Shown: positions 25,028 to 34,544 of the stretch, piece after piece
Layout of the letters: each line of letters opens with the position of its first letter
How positions within the stretch are numbered: position 1 is the stretch's first letter
Notes under the pieces: generated by a model
Database searches by the model: none
The model's input: only the letters and a program-made list of their open reading frames with translations
What the model was told of the DNA's origin: nothing
NCBI RefSeq assembly: GCF_018333215.1
Contig: NZ_BORO01000030.1
Coordinates: 1-43,939, forward strand
Source of the DNA: Oceanobacillus sp. J11TS1
Lineage (GTDB): Bacteria > Bacillota > Bacilli > Bacillales > Amphibacillaceae
Direction: 5' to 3'
Length of the DNA stretch: 43,939 nucleotides
Made by a program: the position numbers and the translations under genes

Positions 25028-27055
25028 ATGAGCATTCAGTTAGCACATTTACTCGAAAATATACCCTATCAGCTTTGGAAGCAGATTAGTACACATCAAT
25101 TTAAGCAAATTGATAACAATTCATTCTCTGTTTATGAACCGCCATCTTTTTTTCCGTTAAATACAAATGATATTGCCTATACAGATGGAGGATTAAAAAC
25201 TAGTAAAGACATTCATTTTCAATATGCACATGGAATTCGTTATGTATTAAGAATTCCATCCTTTCATAGGATTTCTAATGATTTAGAAAACAAGCTTTTT
25301 GAATTACTGCCTTTCTTTGCGCATAAGGCCATGGAACAAACACAAAAAAAGTTATTACAAAATTTATATGATAGCATCAATGCTATCACATCCATAACTA
25401 ATCTAGATGAATTGCTTTCTAAAATTATCGATACTACCATGAAAGTTATTCCCGAAGCAGATGTTGGCGTTCTCTGGGTATATGATGAACAAGATAAATG
25501 CTTAAAGGTTCGAAAAACCTCTTCCTTGGTGGATGATGTCACGATGAAATCTATGAAAATGAAGTCTGGTGAAGGTATGATTGGAACTGTTTTTCAACAG
25601 GGGGAAGCTAAAATTTACCGAACAAGCAGTGAGATTTTTCAGGCAAGTGCAAATATGTCGGCAGATAACTTAAGCTATTTAGAAAAAGCCTATTCTTTTA
25701 CGAATGTAAAATCTGTCTTATGCGCTCCCGTAAAAGTTCAGCAAAAAACGAAATGTGTACTGATTCTTTATCAATTTCATCGAGTAACGTTTGATGAGCC
25801 TGATTTGGAATTATTAAAAACCTTTGCTAATCAAGTAAGTATCGTTTTGCACAATACAAATATCTTCGAAGCAATGCAAAATCAAAATCAGCTTCTCCAA
25901 AAACGAGCAGAGATTCATGAACGTCTCGTACAGCTTTCCTTGCTAAATAAAGGGATAGATTTTATTAAGCAAGCTTTTGAAGAGATTATTGGTTTTTCTT
26001 GTTCATTAGTAGATGCTTTTAACTATTCGATTGATCAAAGGGAGTCCTTATATATCGTTGACCGACATCTTGAAAATTTAAATAAAAATGAAACTTTGAA
26101 TACGCCATTTTTTGTCCATTCCCCAAATAATGATGTCTATCAAGTTTATCCTATTATCAACTTAAATACTTGCTTGGGATATCTTATTTTTGATGCAAAA
26201 ATAGAATTATCCGCCACACAACGAATGGTATTGGAACAAGGAATTCCTTTACTGACACTTGAATTCATTCATCGAAAAACGGAGACTGAAAATCAATTTA
26301 AAGCAACGGAAGAAGCCTTCCAGCATTTATTACTTGCGGAGACAAGTGCCGAACTGCGAAGGGCAGCAAAGCAACTCAGATTGGATGATACGAAACCTGT
26401 ATTTTCACTTATTTTCGAAGTATCATTTGATGTAAATCCGTCTTTTACAAACCTTTATATGCAGCGTTTTATAAATTTCATTCAGCATCAGTTGGGAAAT
26501 CAATTAACGATACTGTACACACAAGACGCCTTCATCGTTACTTTGCTGCATGCTTCATCAGTGAAGGAAACGGAAACACTTGTTTTAAAAATTTTCTCCG
26601 ACGCTTCTTCCATAAAAGTGCGTACAGGGATAGGAACAAAAGCTTTGCGTTTGGGACAAATCGGCAAAAGTTATAAAGAAGCCTATAAAGCGCTGAACCA
26701 ATTACAAGAAAAATCCATATGGCAACAATCTTTAAACTTTAAAGACATCGGAATAAACCAGCTCTTTCTCTCACAGCCTGAAGAAGAGATACGTGCTTTT
26801 GTCAATGATTTTTTTGACCCGCTTATCATGTCAAATCGAACTGATACGCATTTGTGCGAAACTTTGCAGGTTTATATGCAAAACAATCGTAGTATCAGCC
26901 AAACTGCAGAAGCACTTCATATCCATGTAAATACGTTATATCAGCGGCTTCACAAAATTGAAAGTTGTCTTCAAATTTCTTTGAAGAATGCAGAGGATGC
27001 GTTAAAGGCTCAGCTTGCTTGTTATTTAAAAGAGAATTGGGTTACAGAAATTTAA
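25028..27055 (+). CDS. GAF-domain PucR/CdaR-type transcriptional regulator
   Basis: A 675-residue regulator. Residues about 110-280 form a GAF sensor domain (ADVGVLWVYDEQDKCLKVRK, KSGEGMIGTVFQQG, KSVLCAPVKV). A central region is weakly defined, then a CdaR GGDEF-like segment follows (VRTGIGTKALRLGQIGKSYKEAYKAL). At the C-terminus is a PucR-family HTH: TLQVYMQNNRSISQTAEALH then IHVNTLYQRLHKIESCL. This family activates catabolic genes in response to the substrate. It is divergent from the DUF3100/AbgB set, so it is the likely regulator of that operon; the effector is unknown. GGGAGGA lies before ATG 25028. Confidence 0.85.
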   Translation: MSIQLAHLLENIPYQLWKQISTHQFKQIDNNSFSVYEPPSFFPLNTNDIAYTDGGLKTSKDIHFQYAHGIRYVLRIPSFHRISNDLENKLFELLPFFAHKAMEQTQKKLLQNLYDSINAITSITNLDELLSKIIDTTMKVIPEADVGVLWVYDEQDKCLKVRKTSSLVDDVTMKSMKMKSGEGMIGTVFQQGEAKIYRTSSEIFQASANMSADNLSYLEKAYSFTNVKSVLCAPVKVQQKTKCVLILYQFHRVTFDEPDLELLKTFANQVSIVLHNTNIFEAMQNQNQLLQKRAEIHERLVQLSLLNKGIDFIKQAFEEIIGFSCSLVDAFNYSIDQRESLYIVDRHLENLNKNETLNTPFFVHSPNNDVYQVYPIINLNTCLGYLIFDAKIELSATQRMVLEQGIPLLTLEFIHRKTETENQFKATEEAFQHLLLAETSAELRRAAKQLRLDDTKPVFSLIFEVSFDVNPSFTNLYMQRFINFIQHQLGNQLTILYTQDAFIVTLLHASSVKETETLVLKIFSDASSIKVRTGIGTKALRLGQIGKSYKEAYKALNQLQEKSIWQQSLNFKDIGINQLFLSQPEEEIRAFVNDFFDPLIMSNRTDTHLCETLQVYMQNNRSISQTAEALHIHVNTLYQRLHKIESCLQISLKNAEDALKAQLACYLKENWVTEI

Positions 27056-27078
27056 CTATTTTTAAGCAAATAAAAGAA

Positions 27079-27109
27079 GCTCGGTCATGTTCGAATGTCC
27101 TGACCGAGC
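27079..27109 (+). terminator. Hairpin after the GAF/PucR regulator
   Basis: GCTCGGTCA (27079-27087) and TGACCGAGC (27101-27109) are exact complements. No strong T-run follows immediately. Confidence 0.6.
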
Positions 27110-27190
27110 CCCGGATGCAAATTTAGTTTTTCAGTTAAACAAGTATATCCATAAACTTCAATTGATTGACTGCCTTTCTTCCTCTTTCCG

Positions 27191-28042
27191 TTAAATTTTA
27201 TATTGAGCTGCATGCTGCTTAAAGTAATTGATAACATGGTTTCGAAAATCCTTTACAGCTGGCGTCAGCAATCGACCTTTCACCCAGGATATACCTACTG
27301 TAAAAACAGCTTGATTATCTGCAATTTTAACAAACGATAAACCCAATTTTCGGCACACAGAGATAGGTAATAGGGCAAATCCCCGGTCAAGTAGCATAAT
27401 CTCTTCCAAGATTTTCGATTCAACTTCAAAATGATTTTTCGGACTAAACCCTGCTCGCTTACATAAATCAACTGTGAATTGCTGATACGTTTCATTATCT
27501 GCAAGAGCTACAAATGCTTCATCAGCTACTTCATGCAAAGAGACTTCTTGTTGATTTGCTAAATACTGATGCGTTGACGGGTAGGCCAGAACAATCGTTT
27601 CTTCAATCAGTACTTTGCTATGAATTGCATTATCCCTGATAGGTGGCCCTGCAATCCCTAAATGAAGCTTTCCTTGTTTTAATTTCTTTTCTATTTCCTT
27701 TCTCCCTAATAATCCTTGCCTGATTTTTGCATCTTGGCGTTGCCAAATATAATCCTGCATGACCCCGGATAAAAATCTCGGATTCGAAATCGCAATCTGT
27801 ATCAGCTGTTCTCTTTCTTCTTTTTTCAATCGTAAATCAAACTTCGCATTTTCAAGCTCTAAAAAAATTGCATCCACATGCCTTAATAAAATTTCTCCTG
27901 ACTCACTTAATACAATATTTCTCCCTTTTCTTTGAAATAATTTCGTGCCTAATTCATCTTCTAAGCGCTTGATTGTCAAGCTTAGAGAAGGCTGGGCAAT
28001 TTGCAATCGGTCAGCTGCTTTTGACATATGCTCTGTATGCTT
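27191..28042 (-). pseudogene. 5'-truncated LysR family regulator
   Basis: The reading frame covers most of a LysR-type regulator: recognition-helix region [20 protein letters not shown], wing [16 protein letters not shown] and a substrate-binding domain to 27191. The first helix is missing. Family-like codons continue upstream of the first ATG (28027) through K-H-T-E-H and then hit a TAA at 28043-28045, where LysR homology ends. About 17 N-terminal residues and the native start are gone. An ATG-started product of 278 residues would lack helix 1 of the DNA-binding domain, so it is probably non-functional. It abuts a decayed panE-like gene in the opposite direction. Confidence 0.75.
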
Positions 28043-28485
28043 TTAGCGGTCTTTCTGCTGCACTTAATACCGAGTATGAAGGAGTACTTGACCATGAGGC
28101 AAGTATGATCAGCGCTGCAAAAATTGCAGATGAAACCATTAAAGTCGGTCATGCAAACGGCATTACCTTTGTTAAAATGGTTTGAATGGATATTTCTTCC
28201 CTTGAAATTCATGAGGAAGCAGATATTCCTAAACGTATCGACACACTTCGCAAAGCAATGGAACCATCAAAATTATTAAAAGCAAGTATGCTACAGGATT
28301 TAGAAAAAGGACGTATTACAGAAATTGATTTTATTAAGTGTTTTCCTGCCTATGCGAAAGGACATCGTATTTCTACTCCATATAACGATATAGTCGTTCA
28401 GCTAGTTAAAAAAGCAGAAAAAACTGGAGAGTTACCTAATTTTGATACAAATATAACTTATTTCGAAGAGCTGAATAAACAATAA
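28039..28485 (+). pseudogene. Remnant of a ketopantoate reductase-like (PanE/ApbA) gene
   Basis: Only the C-terminal half of a PanE/ApbA-like protein remains, in one frame from about 28039: SGLSAALNTEYEGVLDHEAS, then MLQDLEKGRITEIDFI and ISTPYNDIVVQLVKKAEK, which match the family's substrate-lysine/asparagine helices and the TEIDFINxxxxxxGKxxGIPTPYN region in degraded form. A TGA at 28183-28185 interrupts the frame. The NADPH-binding N-terminal half is absent. No ribosome site. It begins exactly where the truncated lysR ends. Confidence 0.7.
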
Positions 28486-28494
28486 TGTATGAAA

Positions 28495-28540
28495 AAAGAA
28501 GAAGACGTCAAGCAATCAACTGGCAGAGGTCTTCTTCTTT
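28495..28540 (+). terminator. Terminator after the panE remnant
   Basis: AAAGAAGAAGAC (28495-28506) and GTCTTCTTCTTT (28529-28540) are exact complements, followed by TATTTAT. Confidence 0.7.
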
Positions 28541-28595
28541 TATTTATATGAGCCTGTCAAATCATCTAACTTCAGCTTTCAAATATTGCAGGCTC

Positions 28596-29018
28596 CTACT
28601 TATCAGGATATTTCTCCTGTAAAAACTGCACAGACTGCATAATCAATTCCCGCAAGACCGCTTCATCCACATCGGCCAGCTTATTAATATAAACGCAAGC
28701 TTTGCCTGTTGTGTGCTTCCCAAACTTCTCCAGCAATTTTTCACGCTCCGTATCTCCGGTCGCAAAATAAAGACTGATTTTTGCTTTACGTGGAGAGAAG
28801 CCAACTAATGGTGCATCTCCCTCATGGCCAGAGTCATACGTATAATGGTATTTTCCAAATCCGATAATGCTAGGTCCCCACATTTTCCCTTCCATACCCG
28901 TCGTTTCTGTAAATATATCCAGCAAACGATAGGCATCCTCCCGCTTGCGTGGCTGTTCTACCTCTTCAATAAATTCAATCACACTGTTATCTGTTTCCTT
29001 TGTTTTTAATTGATACAT
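28596..29018 (-). CDS. DUF1801 domain protein
   Basis: A 140-residue soluble protein of the DUF1801 (YdhG-like) family: early KREDAYRLLDIFTETTGMEG, then MWGPSIIGFGKYHYTYDSGH, then PRKAKISLYF and GKACVYINKLADVDEAVLRE. This motif order is typical. The family is small, often found near VOC proteins, and has no settled activity. Its ATG overlaps the preceding VOC stop by one base, so the two are cotranscribed. Complete by length. Confidence 0.85.
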   Translation of the reverse strand: MYQLKTKETDNSVIEFIEEVEQPRKREDAYRLLDIFTETTGMEGKMWGPSIIGFGKYHYTYDSGHEGDAPLVGFSPRKAKISLYFATGDTEREKLLEKFGKHTTGKACVYINKLADVDEAVLRELIMQSVQFLQEKYPDK

Positions 29019-29941
29019 TATTCTTCTCCTTTAAAAGCTTCTTGTAATGCCTGTATATCTAATTTTTTCATAGGCTGCATTGCCTGATTTACTCTCTCGA
29101 TTTGTGCCTGTGATGCGTGTTCGCTCATCATTTCATCCAAGTCGCGTGGAACAATTTGCCAAGAAACACCATACCTGTCCTTTAACCAACCACATTGTTC
29201 TGCTTCAGGGACGGCCGATAAATGTTGGAAATAATCATCCATCTCTTCTTGTGTATCACATTTTACTAACAAAGAAACGGCTTCATTAAATTGGAAATCA
29301 TGCTTCATGGCACTATCCATTGCTGCCAGCCAGACATTTTCAAGCATAAAATCAGCAAACATCACCGTACCTTCCATGTTTGGGTCCATACCTGCGGGAT
29401 AACGTGCAAACACTCCTTGCTTGCTGCTGTTAAAAATGGATAAATAAAATTGAATCGCTTCCTCTGCTTTTCCGACATTTTCATTTACAAACATCATGGA
29501 TGGCAATATTGGCGGCCTTTTTTCTCCTTCTGGGTTTGTCAGGATAAGCTGCCAGGATACTCCATATTTATCTTGAACCCATCCGTATTTTTTACTAAAA
29601 GGATACGCATCAAACGGCATAAGCACCTGCCCGCCATCGGATAACTTCTCCCAAACTTCTTCCATCTGCTGAGAAGCATTTTTATCCCGTGCCGGATTGA
29701 AGTTTACCATAAAGGAAATGGATGGATTAAATGAAAAATAAGGTCCAGCACTAATTGCCATAAAACGCTGTCCCCATAAGTCAAAGGAAACCAAATCGCA
29801 GTCTCCAGATGGTGTATCTGTAATAACAATTTCACTAACTATTTGAGACTCTGGAAAAACAGATGTGTAGAATGTCGCTGCTTCTTTTGCTTCTCTATCA
29901 AACCAAAGATGCGGAACAATATTTTGCGTAATCGTTGTCAT
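29018..29941 (-). CDS. Two-domain VOC (PhnB-type) protein
   Basis: A 307-residue protein built from two glyoxalase/bleomycin-resistance (VOC) domains of the PhnB/DemethylUbi-type: residues about 5-135 (IVPHLWFDREAKEAATFYTS, GWVQDKYGVSWQLI) and about 145-285 (FVNENVGKAEEAIQFYLSIF, GWLKDRYGVSWQIV). The repeated KYGVSWQ stretches show the internal duplication. Function of this subgroup is unsettled; some are annotated as 3-demethylubiquinone methyltransferase-like, but no methyltransferase fold is present. It heads an operon with the DUF1801 gene. Confidence 0.87.
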   Translation of the reverse strand: MTTITQNIVPHLWFDREAKEAATFYTSVFPESQIVSEIVITDTPSGDCDLVSFDLWGQRFMAISAGPYFSFNPSISFMVNFNPARDKNASQQMEEVWEKLSDGGQVLMPFDAYPFSKKYGWVQDKYGVSWQLILTNPEGEKRPPILPSMMFVNENVGKAEEAIQFYLSIFNSSKQGVFARYPAGMDPNMEGTVMFADFMLENVWLAAMDSAMKHDFQFNEAVSLLVKCDTQEEMDDYFQHLSAVPEAEQCGWLKDRYGVSWQIVPRDLDEMMSEHASQAQIERVNQAMQPMKKLDIQALQEAFKGEE

Positions 29942-30017
29942 TATTTTAGCTCCTCCAATGGATAAAGATAATTTAACTATATCATTTTTACCTTGCTTCC
30001 CGCTTCTTCTAACCTCT

Positions 30018-30037
30018 CTCGGCGCTATTCAGCCGAG
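30018..30037. promoter_or_regulatory. Small palindrome between VOC and MFS genes
   Basis: CTCGGC (30018-30023) and GCCGAG (30032-30037) are exact complements with an 8-base loop, inside the 218-bp divergent region. No T-run follows; it could be an operator. Low certainty. Confidence 0.35.
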
Positions 30038-30159
30038 GCACGCCCATTAATCTGAAAATTATTTCTTTATTTTCCTTAATCAGATGCCTAGACATAGGTA
30101 GATCTCTTCCTCTATGATAGTGCTATTGTTTTTTTAGTTAGACAGAAAGGAGTTATCTA

Positions 30160-31353
30160 ATGACTTTAAAATATTCCCGAAATATGGTTCTACTGATATT
30201 TATGATTGGTACATTTGCGATTGGCATGACGGAATATGCAGTGACTGGACTATTAACGCAATTTGCTGCTGACTTAGATGTAGCAGTCTCTACAACAGGA
30301 TTATTGCTTAGTGTTTATGCTATCAGCGTCGCTATCTGTGGTCCGCTGCTTCGGATACTGACAGTTAAATACTCTCCAAAGCCATTACTGATCTTACTGA
30401 TATCTATTTTTATAATAAGTAATATGATTGCAGCAACAGCACCCAATTTTGAGATACTTCTTCTCTCCAGACTTCTTTCTGCAACGATGCACGCACCTTT
30501 CTTCGGGCTAACCATGAGTATGGCAGTAGATATTTCTCCTCCTCATAAACGCACAAACTCCATCGCCGCGGTCCAGGGAGGACTTACAATTGCTGTTATG
30601 CTGGGGGTCCCGTTTGGTTCTTATATTGGCGGGTTGCTTGATTGGAGACTCGTATTTTGGTTTATTGCACTAATGGGCGTCATTAATTTAATCGGAATTG
30701 TGTTCGTTACACCGAATATCAAGCAAAAAGAAATTCCGAAATTAAAGAATGAATTAGCTATATTAAAAAATAAAAATGTCTGGATGCTGATTGCCGTGAT
30801 TGTCCTAGGTTTTTCCGGTGTATTCACTGCTTATACATTCACAGAACCGATGCTGAGAGAACTCGCAGGCTTTGATGTGACAGGCATAACGATTGGATTA
30901 TTCCTTTTTGGACTCGGTGCAGTTATAGGGAACTTCGTATCTGGAAGTTTTCAACCGGAAGTACTGACAGAACGCTTAATTGTAGCGATGGCTATTTTAG
31001 GCACGGTGCTTATCAGTTTCACCTTCTTACTCATGAATCCATTCTTCACCTATGCAGCTTGTTTCCTATTTGGTGCCGGCACGTTCGGAACAACGCCGAT
31101 ATTGAACGCAAAAATAATTCTTGCAGCAACAGAAGCTCCAGCCTTATCAGGTACCATCGCTGCATCCGTATTTAATCTGGCAAACTCGATTGGAGCAACC
31201 TTAGGCAGTCTATTACTGACAAATCATTTTTCTTTCCGGGAAATTACCTTTGTCGCTGGCGGTATGATTTTCTTTGGGGTAATCCTTATGTTTATAACGC
31301 ATAAGATGGAGGATAAATCTTTATTTAGAGCTCCAGAAGAGGTTTATGAATAA
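30160..31353 (+). CDS. MFS efflux transporter (DHA1, PbuE/AraJ-like)
   Basis: A 397-residue major facilitator with 12 expected helices. The start FMIGTFAIGMTEYAVTGLLT has the DHA1-branch pattern, and helix 4 carries LLLSRLLSATMHAPFFGLTM. The loop VDISPPHKRTNSIAAVQGGLTIAVMLGVPFG leads into helix 5. This branch includes purine effluxer PbuE and sugar/drug effluxers, so an efflux role is likely but the substrate is not predictable. GAAAGGAG precedes ATG 30160. Single gene with a terminator. Confidence 0.88.
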   Translation: MTLKYSRNMVLLIFMIGTFAIGMTEYAVTGLLTQFAADLDVAVSTTGLLLSVYAISVAICGPLLRILTVKYSPKPLLILLISIFIISNMIAATAPNFEILLLSRLLSATMHAPFFGLTMSMAVDISPPHKRTNSIAAVQGGLTIAVMLGVPFGSYIGGLLDWRLVFWFIALMGVINLIGIVFVTPNIKQKEIPKLKNELAILKNKNVWMLIAVIVLGFSGVFTAYTFTEPMLRELAGFDVTGITIGLFLFGLGAVIGNFVSGSFQPEVLTERLIVAMAILGTVLISFTFLLMNPFFTYAACFLFGAGTFGTTPILNAKIILAATEAPALSGTIAASVFNLANSIGATLGSLLLTNHFSFREITFVAGGMIFFGVILMFITHKMEDKSLFRAPEEVYE

Positions 31354-31365
31354 TATATGATATAG

Positions 31366-31406
31366 GGAAAAGGACGGCCATATTCAATTATGAGTTGTCC
31401 TTTTCC
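31366..31406. terminator. Hairpin between MFS and GNAT genes
   Basis: GGAAAAGGAC (31366-31375) and GTCCTTTTCC (31397-31406) are exact complements, between converging genes. Confidence 0.65.
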
Positions 31407-31433
31407 TTTAATAATCATCTTGACACGCAGATT

Positions 31434-31907
31434 CTATAATGATTTTACAAGCTTTATTTCATCATTAATTGGAATTCCATCATTACCAATTAAGGGAATG
31501 GAAGACTTTATTTCTCTAGCTTTTTTTACTGCATCCGTGAACACAGCCTCTATTTTATATCCTCTTTTCTGATAAAACTTTAAAGCGTTTAAATTATCAT
31601 TCGTAGTCACCAAAGATATCAACTTTACCCCATATAACTGTAGACGCTTCTCCACTTCAGCCATTAATAACGACCCTATTCCTCTTCCTTCACAAATACT
31701 ATCTAATGAAATCACTTCTGCTTCATTGCCATGTATTACATAGGTTACTAACCCCAACACTTTATGGTTTTCCTCGAATATAAAGCCATCCAAGCTATCA
31801 CAATAATAGACTCCTGATGAAATAACCATTTCCGAGCCATCCCAGTGTTCTTTGAAAAAACCGATAACTTTTTGTCTATTTTCATCAGAAATTTTCACAA
31901 TCGACAT
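31434..31907 (-). CDS. GNAT family N-acetyltransferase
   Basis: A 157-residue acetyltransferase. The acetyl-CoA motif A is GRGIGSLLMAEVEKR, preceded by the beta strand EAEVISLDSICE and followed by ISLVTTNDNLNALKFYQKRGYK, the usual motif B. Such enzymes acetylate amines or proteins; the substrate is unknown. ATG 31907 follows GAAGGGG at about 8 bp. It is convergent with the MFS gene and not part of an evident operon. Confidence 0.88.
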   Translation of the reverse strand: MSIVKISDENRQKVIGFFKEHWDGSEMVISSGVYYCDSLDGFIFEENHKVLGLVTYVIHGNEAEVISLDSICEGRGIGSLLMAEVEKRLQLYGVKLISLVTTNDNLNALKFYQKRGYKIEAVFTDAVKKAREIKSSIPLIGNDGIPINDEIKLVKSL

Positions 31908-32062
31908 CCTTTCATCCCCTTCTGCAATAAGTTATCTATTAATGTTTTTTGATAAGTATCTTCTCTCGTAATCTTCCATAATCTCCCTCTATCATTTATG
32001 AAAGAACCCAACGTTATATATTAATATAAAAACTAGCTGTCGACTTGAAGGAAAAAGTTCAA

Positions 32063-32980
32063 TTATAGAGGATAGTTTTTTATACGAAACATGGTCTCTG
32101 TAACGCTAACAAAGAGATTTCTTTGCTCCTCCCTTTTCCAATCCTCTTCCACTTCCGCCATCAGCCACATTACTTCGTCTAAGAATACATGCAAAACGGT
32201 TTCTTCCCAGGCGTTTATTTCTATAGTTGTTAAAGTCTGATGCTTTAAGTAACCTTCTAAAAATAGTTTCCATTCTTTCGGTGTAAAAGTACGGTTAGGT
32301 GCTGAAGATAATTCATTGTGAAACAATAATAGTGCCAATGCTAAATCAAAAGTGCGCGGAATCCACTTAGCATTATCCGGATCAATAAGCACAGGCCTGC
32401 TTTGAAAGACAAGATTATTCGCTTTATAATCATGGGGAGTTTCGACCCAGTTTAATGCGGTACTTTTTAATTTCCGCTGATTTTTCACTGCTCTATGCAA
32501 TTGATCTTTCAGTTTGTGGACATCCATATCCACCTGATAAGCACGAACAAAATGACTAATTTTCTTCATATGTTCCTCTACTTCATAATGAAAAAAGTCA
32601 AAGACATCGTACCGACTCAAACCAAAATTATTTCCTGAAGAAGAAAGTGCATGGATAAGTCCAAGTAGCTCTCCTGCCTGGATAATTTCTTTGTCTGTCC
32701 CCTGATAATCTCTTCCATTTATAAATGGATAACAAATATAACATGCATCATTTATTTGCTTTGGGTTGCCATTGTTTAAGTTTACCGGAGTTACAATGGG
32801 TATACCATTTTCTTTTAAATACATGCAATATCTGACAAGACTCCATGCTTTTTCCAAAGGGTATTGCGTTCGCTTTATAATATAATTTTGAATCTTATAG
32901 ACTGGAGAAAATGGGTAAATACTTTCTTGTTCTTCTGTTACGTAAAATCCAAACTCTTTTAAAATAGCTATACTGCTCAT
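32063..32980 (-). CDS. CotS/APH-fold kinase-like protein
   Basis: A 305-residue protein with a phosphotransferase (APH) fold. It starts with an ATP-lobe segment containing NYIIKRTQYPLEKAWSLVRY, followed by PIVTPVNLN. The catalytic loop is ETPHDYKANNLVF, a variant of the usual H-x-D-x-x-x-x-N with the Asp adjacent to His, and the metal-binding segment is VLIDPDNAKWIPRTFDLALA. Relatives in Bacillus include spore-coat CotS/YutH-type proteins and small-molecule kinases. Substrate unknown. The TTAAAGTGCGAGGAGG ribosome site lies upstream. Confidence 0.75.
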   Translation of the reverse strand: MSSIAILKEFGFYVTEEQESIYPFSPVYKIQNYIIKRTQYPLEKAWSLVRYCMYLKENGIPIVTPVNLNNGNPKQINDACYICYPFINGRDYQGTDKEIIQAGELLGLIHALSSSGNNFGLSRYDVFDFFHYEVEEHMKKISHFVRAYQVDMDVHKLKDQLHRAVKNQRKLKSTALNWVETPHDYKANNLVFQSRPVLIDPDNAKWIPRTFDLALALLLFHNELSSAPNRTFTPKEWKLFLEGYLKHQTLTTIEINAWEETVLHVFLDEVMWLMAEVEEDWKREEQRNLFVSVTETMFRIKNYPL

Positions 32981-33084
32981 ACTCTAACCTCCTCGCACTT
33001 TAAAATCATTAAGGTTACTTGAAAATTCTGTTTATCAAACCTATTATAACTTAGACTTCACCAATAATGAATTTAAAGAAATAA

Positions 33085-33125
33085 AAAGCAAAAGCACTCT
33101 CCCTATTACTAAAGGAGAGCACTTC
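33085..33125 (-). terminator. Terminator of the galactonate operon
   Basis: On the minus strand GAAGTGCTCTCC pairs with GGAGAGTGCTTT (some G-T pairs) and is followed by TGCTTTTTATTT, 33 bp past the GntP stop. Confidence 0.7.
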
Positions 33126-33158
33126 ACAAAATGACAGTTTAATATATTCCTATTTTAT

Positions 33159-34517
33159 TTATGAAATAAAGAAACTTAAACCAAACACAACAAAGAATCC
33201 TACCAAACCAATAAGCGTTTCCATAACAGTCCATGACTTGAGTGTATCTTTCTCTGTCATCTCAAATAATCGGTTTACAAGCCAAAATCCAGAATCATTC
33301 ACGTGAGATAAAACAGTTGCACCACATGCGATAGAAATAGCAATTAACGCCAACACAGGCTGTGAAAGATCCGTCATATCAAGGATAGGAGAAATTAATC
33401 CTGCAGCTGTGATCATTGCTACTGTTGCTGAACCTTGCGCGACACGAACAAAAGTAGCAATCAGAAATGCAAGCAGGACGAGAGGAAATCCGGAAGAAGC
33501 CAATAGTTCTCCCATAGCATCGCCGACACCGCTTTGGATGAGTACTTCTTTGAAAACACCGCCCGCTCCTGTTATTAAAATAACTATTCCGGCAGGTTCA
33601 AGTGCTTTTGTGGTAATTGATTGCATTTCGTTTTTAGAAAGACCGCGACGTTTACCCAAGAAATATATAGATAGAAGCGTTGCAATGATTAGGGCAACAA
33701 ATGGATGTCCAATAAACGTTACAACTTCCTTTACAACGCCCTCTTCCAGTAGAACGCCCCCTGCCGTATTGAACAAAATTAATACTAACGGTGAGAGGAT
33801 AAGGAAACAAATTAATCCAAAACTAGGAAGTGGCTTTTTCTCCTCTTTATCTGCCTTTTTTCTCGCTTCTTCCTCAGCAACATGTTCAGGAACGCTAACA
33901 TGAATTTTATTCCCTATATAGCGACCAAATATCGGTCCAGCTACAATCATTGCTGGAATCCCGGCAATGACACCAAATAACATCATCCATCCTAAATCAA
34001 CGCCTAGCACGGATGCTACGGCGATAGGCCCTGGTGTAGGCGGTATAAAGCTATGGGCTACTGCCAACCCTGCCAGGAGCGGAATTCCGTAGTAAAGTAA
34101 GGATTTTCGCGTACGTATTGCCAAACTATAAAGTATCGGAATTAGAATAACAATAGCCACATCTAAAAACACTGGAATTGCAACAACAAAACCTGTTAAA
34201 CCAAGCGCCCACTGCGATCTTTTCTCACCAAATTTATCAACAAGGGTAAAAGCAAGCCGCTCAGCACCGCCAGATGTTCGAAGTACTTCTCCAAACATCG
34301 CACCGAGTCCAACTACAATCGCAATAAAACCTAAAGTGCCGCCCATCCCATCTTCCATTACTTCCAGCAGAAAACTAGGATCCATTCCTGTAAAGATCCC
34401 AATGAAGATACTCGCAATGAGCAATGCCAGGAATGCTTGCATTTTTGAATGCATAATCAAATATAAAAGCACAGCAATTCCTATAATTGTTATAAGTATT
34501 AAAGCTGTTGAAGACAT
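33159..34517 (-). CDS. GntP family gluconate/galactonate:H+ symporter
   Basis: A 452-residue membrane protein of the GntP family (gluconate and related sugar acids with protons), with 12 or more hydrophobic segments. Family features: GLGAMFGEVLRTSGGAERLA, LPLLAGLAVAHSFIPPTPGPIA (as GIPLLAGLAVAHSFIPPTPG), GSATVAMITAAGLI and CGATVLSHVNDSGFWLV. It is the last gene of the operon, 27 bp after dgoD, with a GAAGGGGG ribosome site. Context makes D-galactonate the likely substrate, whereas classical dgo operons use an MFS transporter (DgoT). Confidence 0.92.
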   Translation of the reverse strand: MSSTALILITIIGIAVLLYLIMHSKMQAFLALLIASIFIGIFTGMDPSFLLEVMEDGMGGTLGFIAIVVGLGAMFGEVLRTSGGAERLAFTLVDKFGEKRSQWALGLTGFVVAIPVFLDVAIVILIPILYSLAIRTRKSLLYYGIPLLAGLAVAHSFIPPTPGPIAVASVLGVDLGWMMLFGVIAGIPAMIVAGPIFGRYIGNKIHVSVPEHVAEEEARKKADKEEKKPLPSFGLICFLILSPLVLILFNTAGGVLLEEGVVKEVVTFIGHPFVALIIATLLSIYFLGKRRGLSKNEMQSITTKALEPAGIVILITGAGGVFKEVLIQSGVGDAMGELLASSGFPLVLLAFLIATFVRVAQGSATVAMITAAGLISPILDMTDLSQPVLALIAISIACGATVLSHVNDSGFWLVNRLFEMTEKDTLKSWTVMETLIGLVGFFVVFGLSFFIS

Positions 34518-34544
34518 CTATTTTCCCCCTTCTTTATTTATTTT

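Noticed and set aside
33409-33903. Plus-strand 164-codon frame inside the GntP gene
   Set aside because: Antisense shadow of a clear permease.
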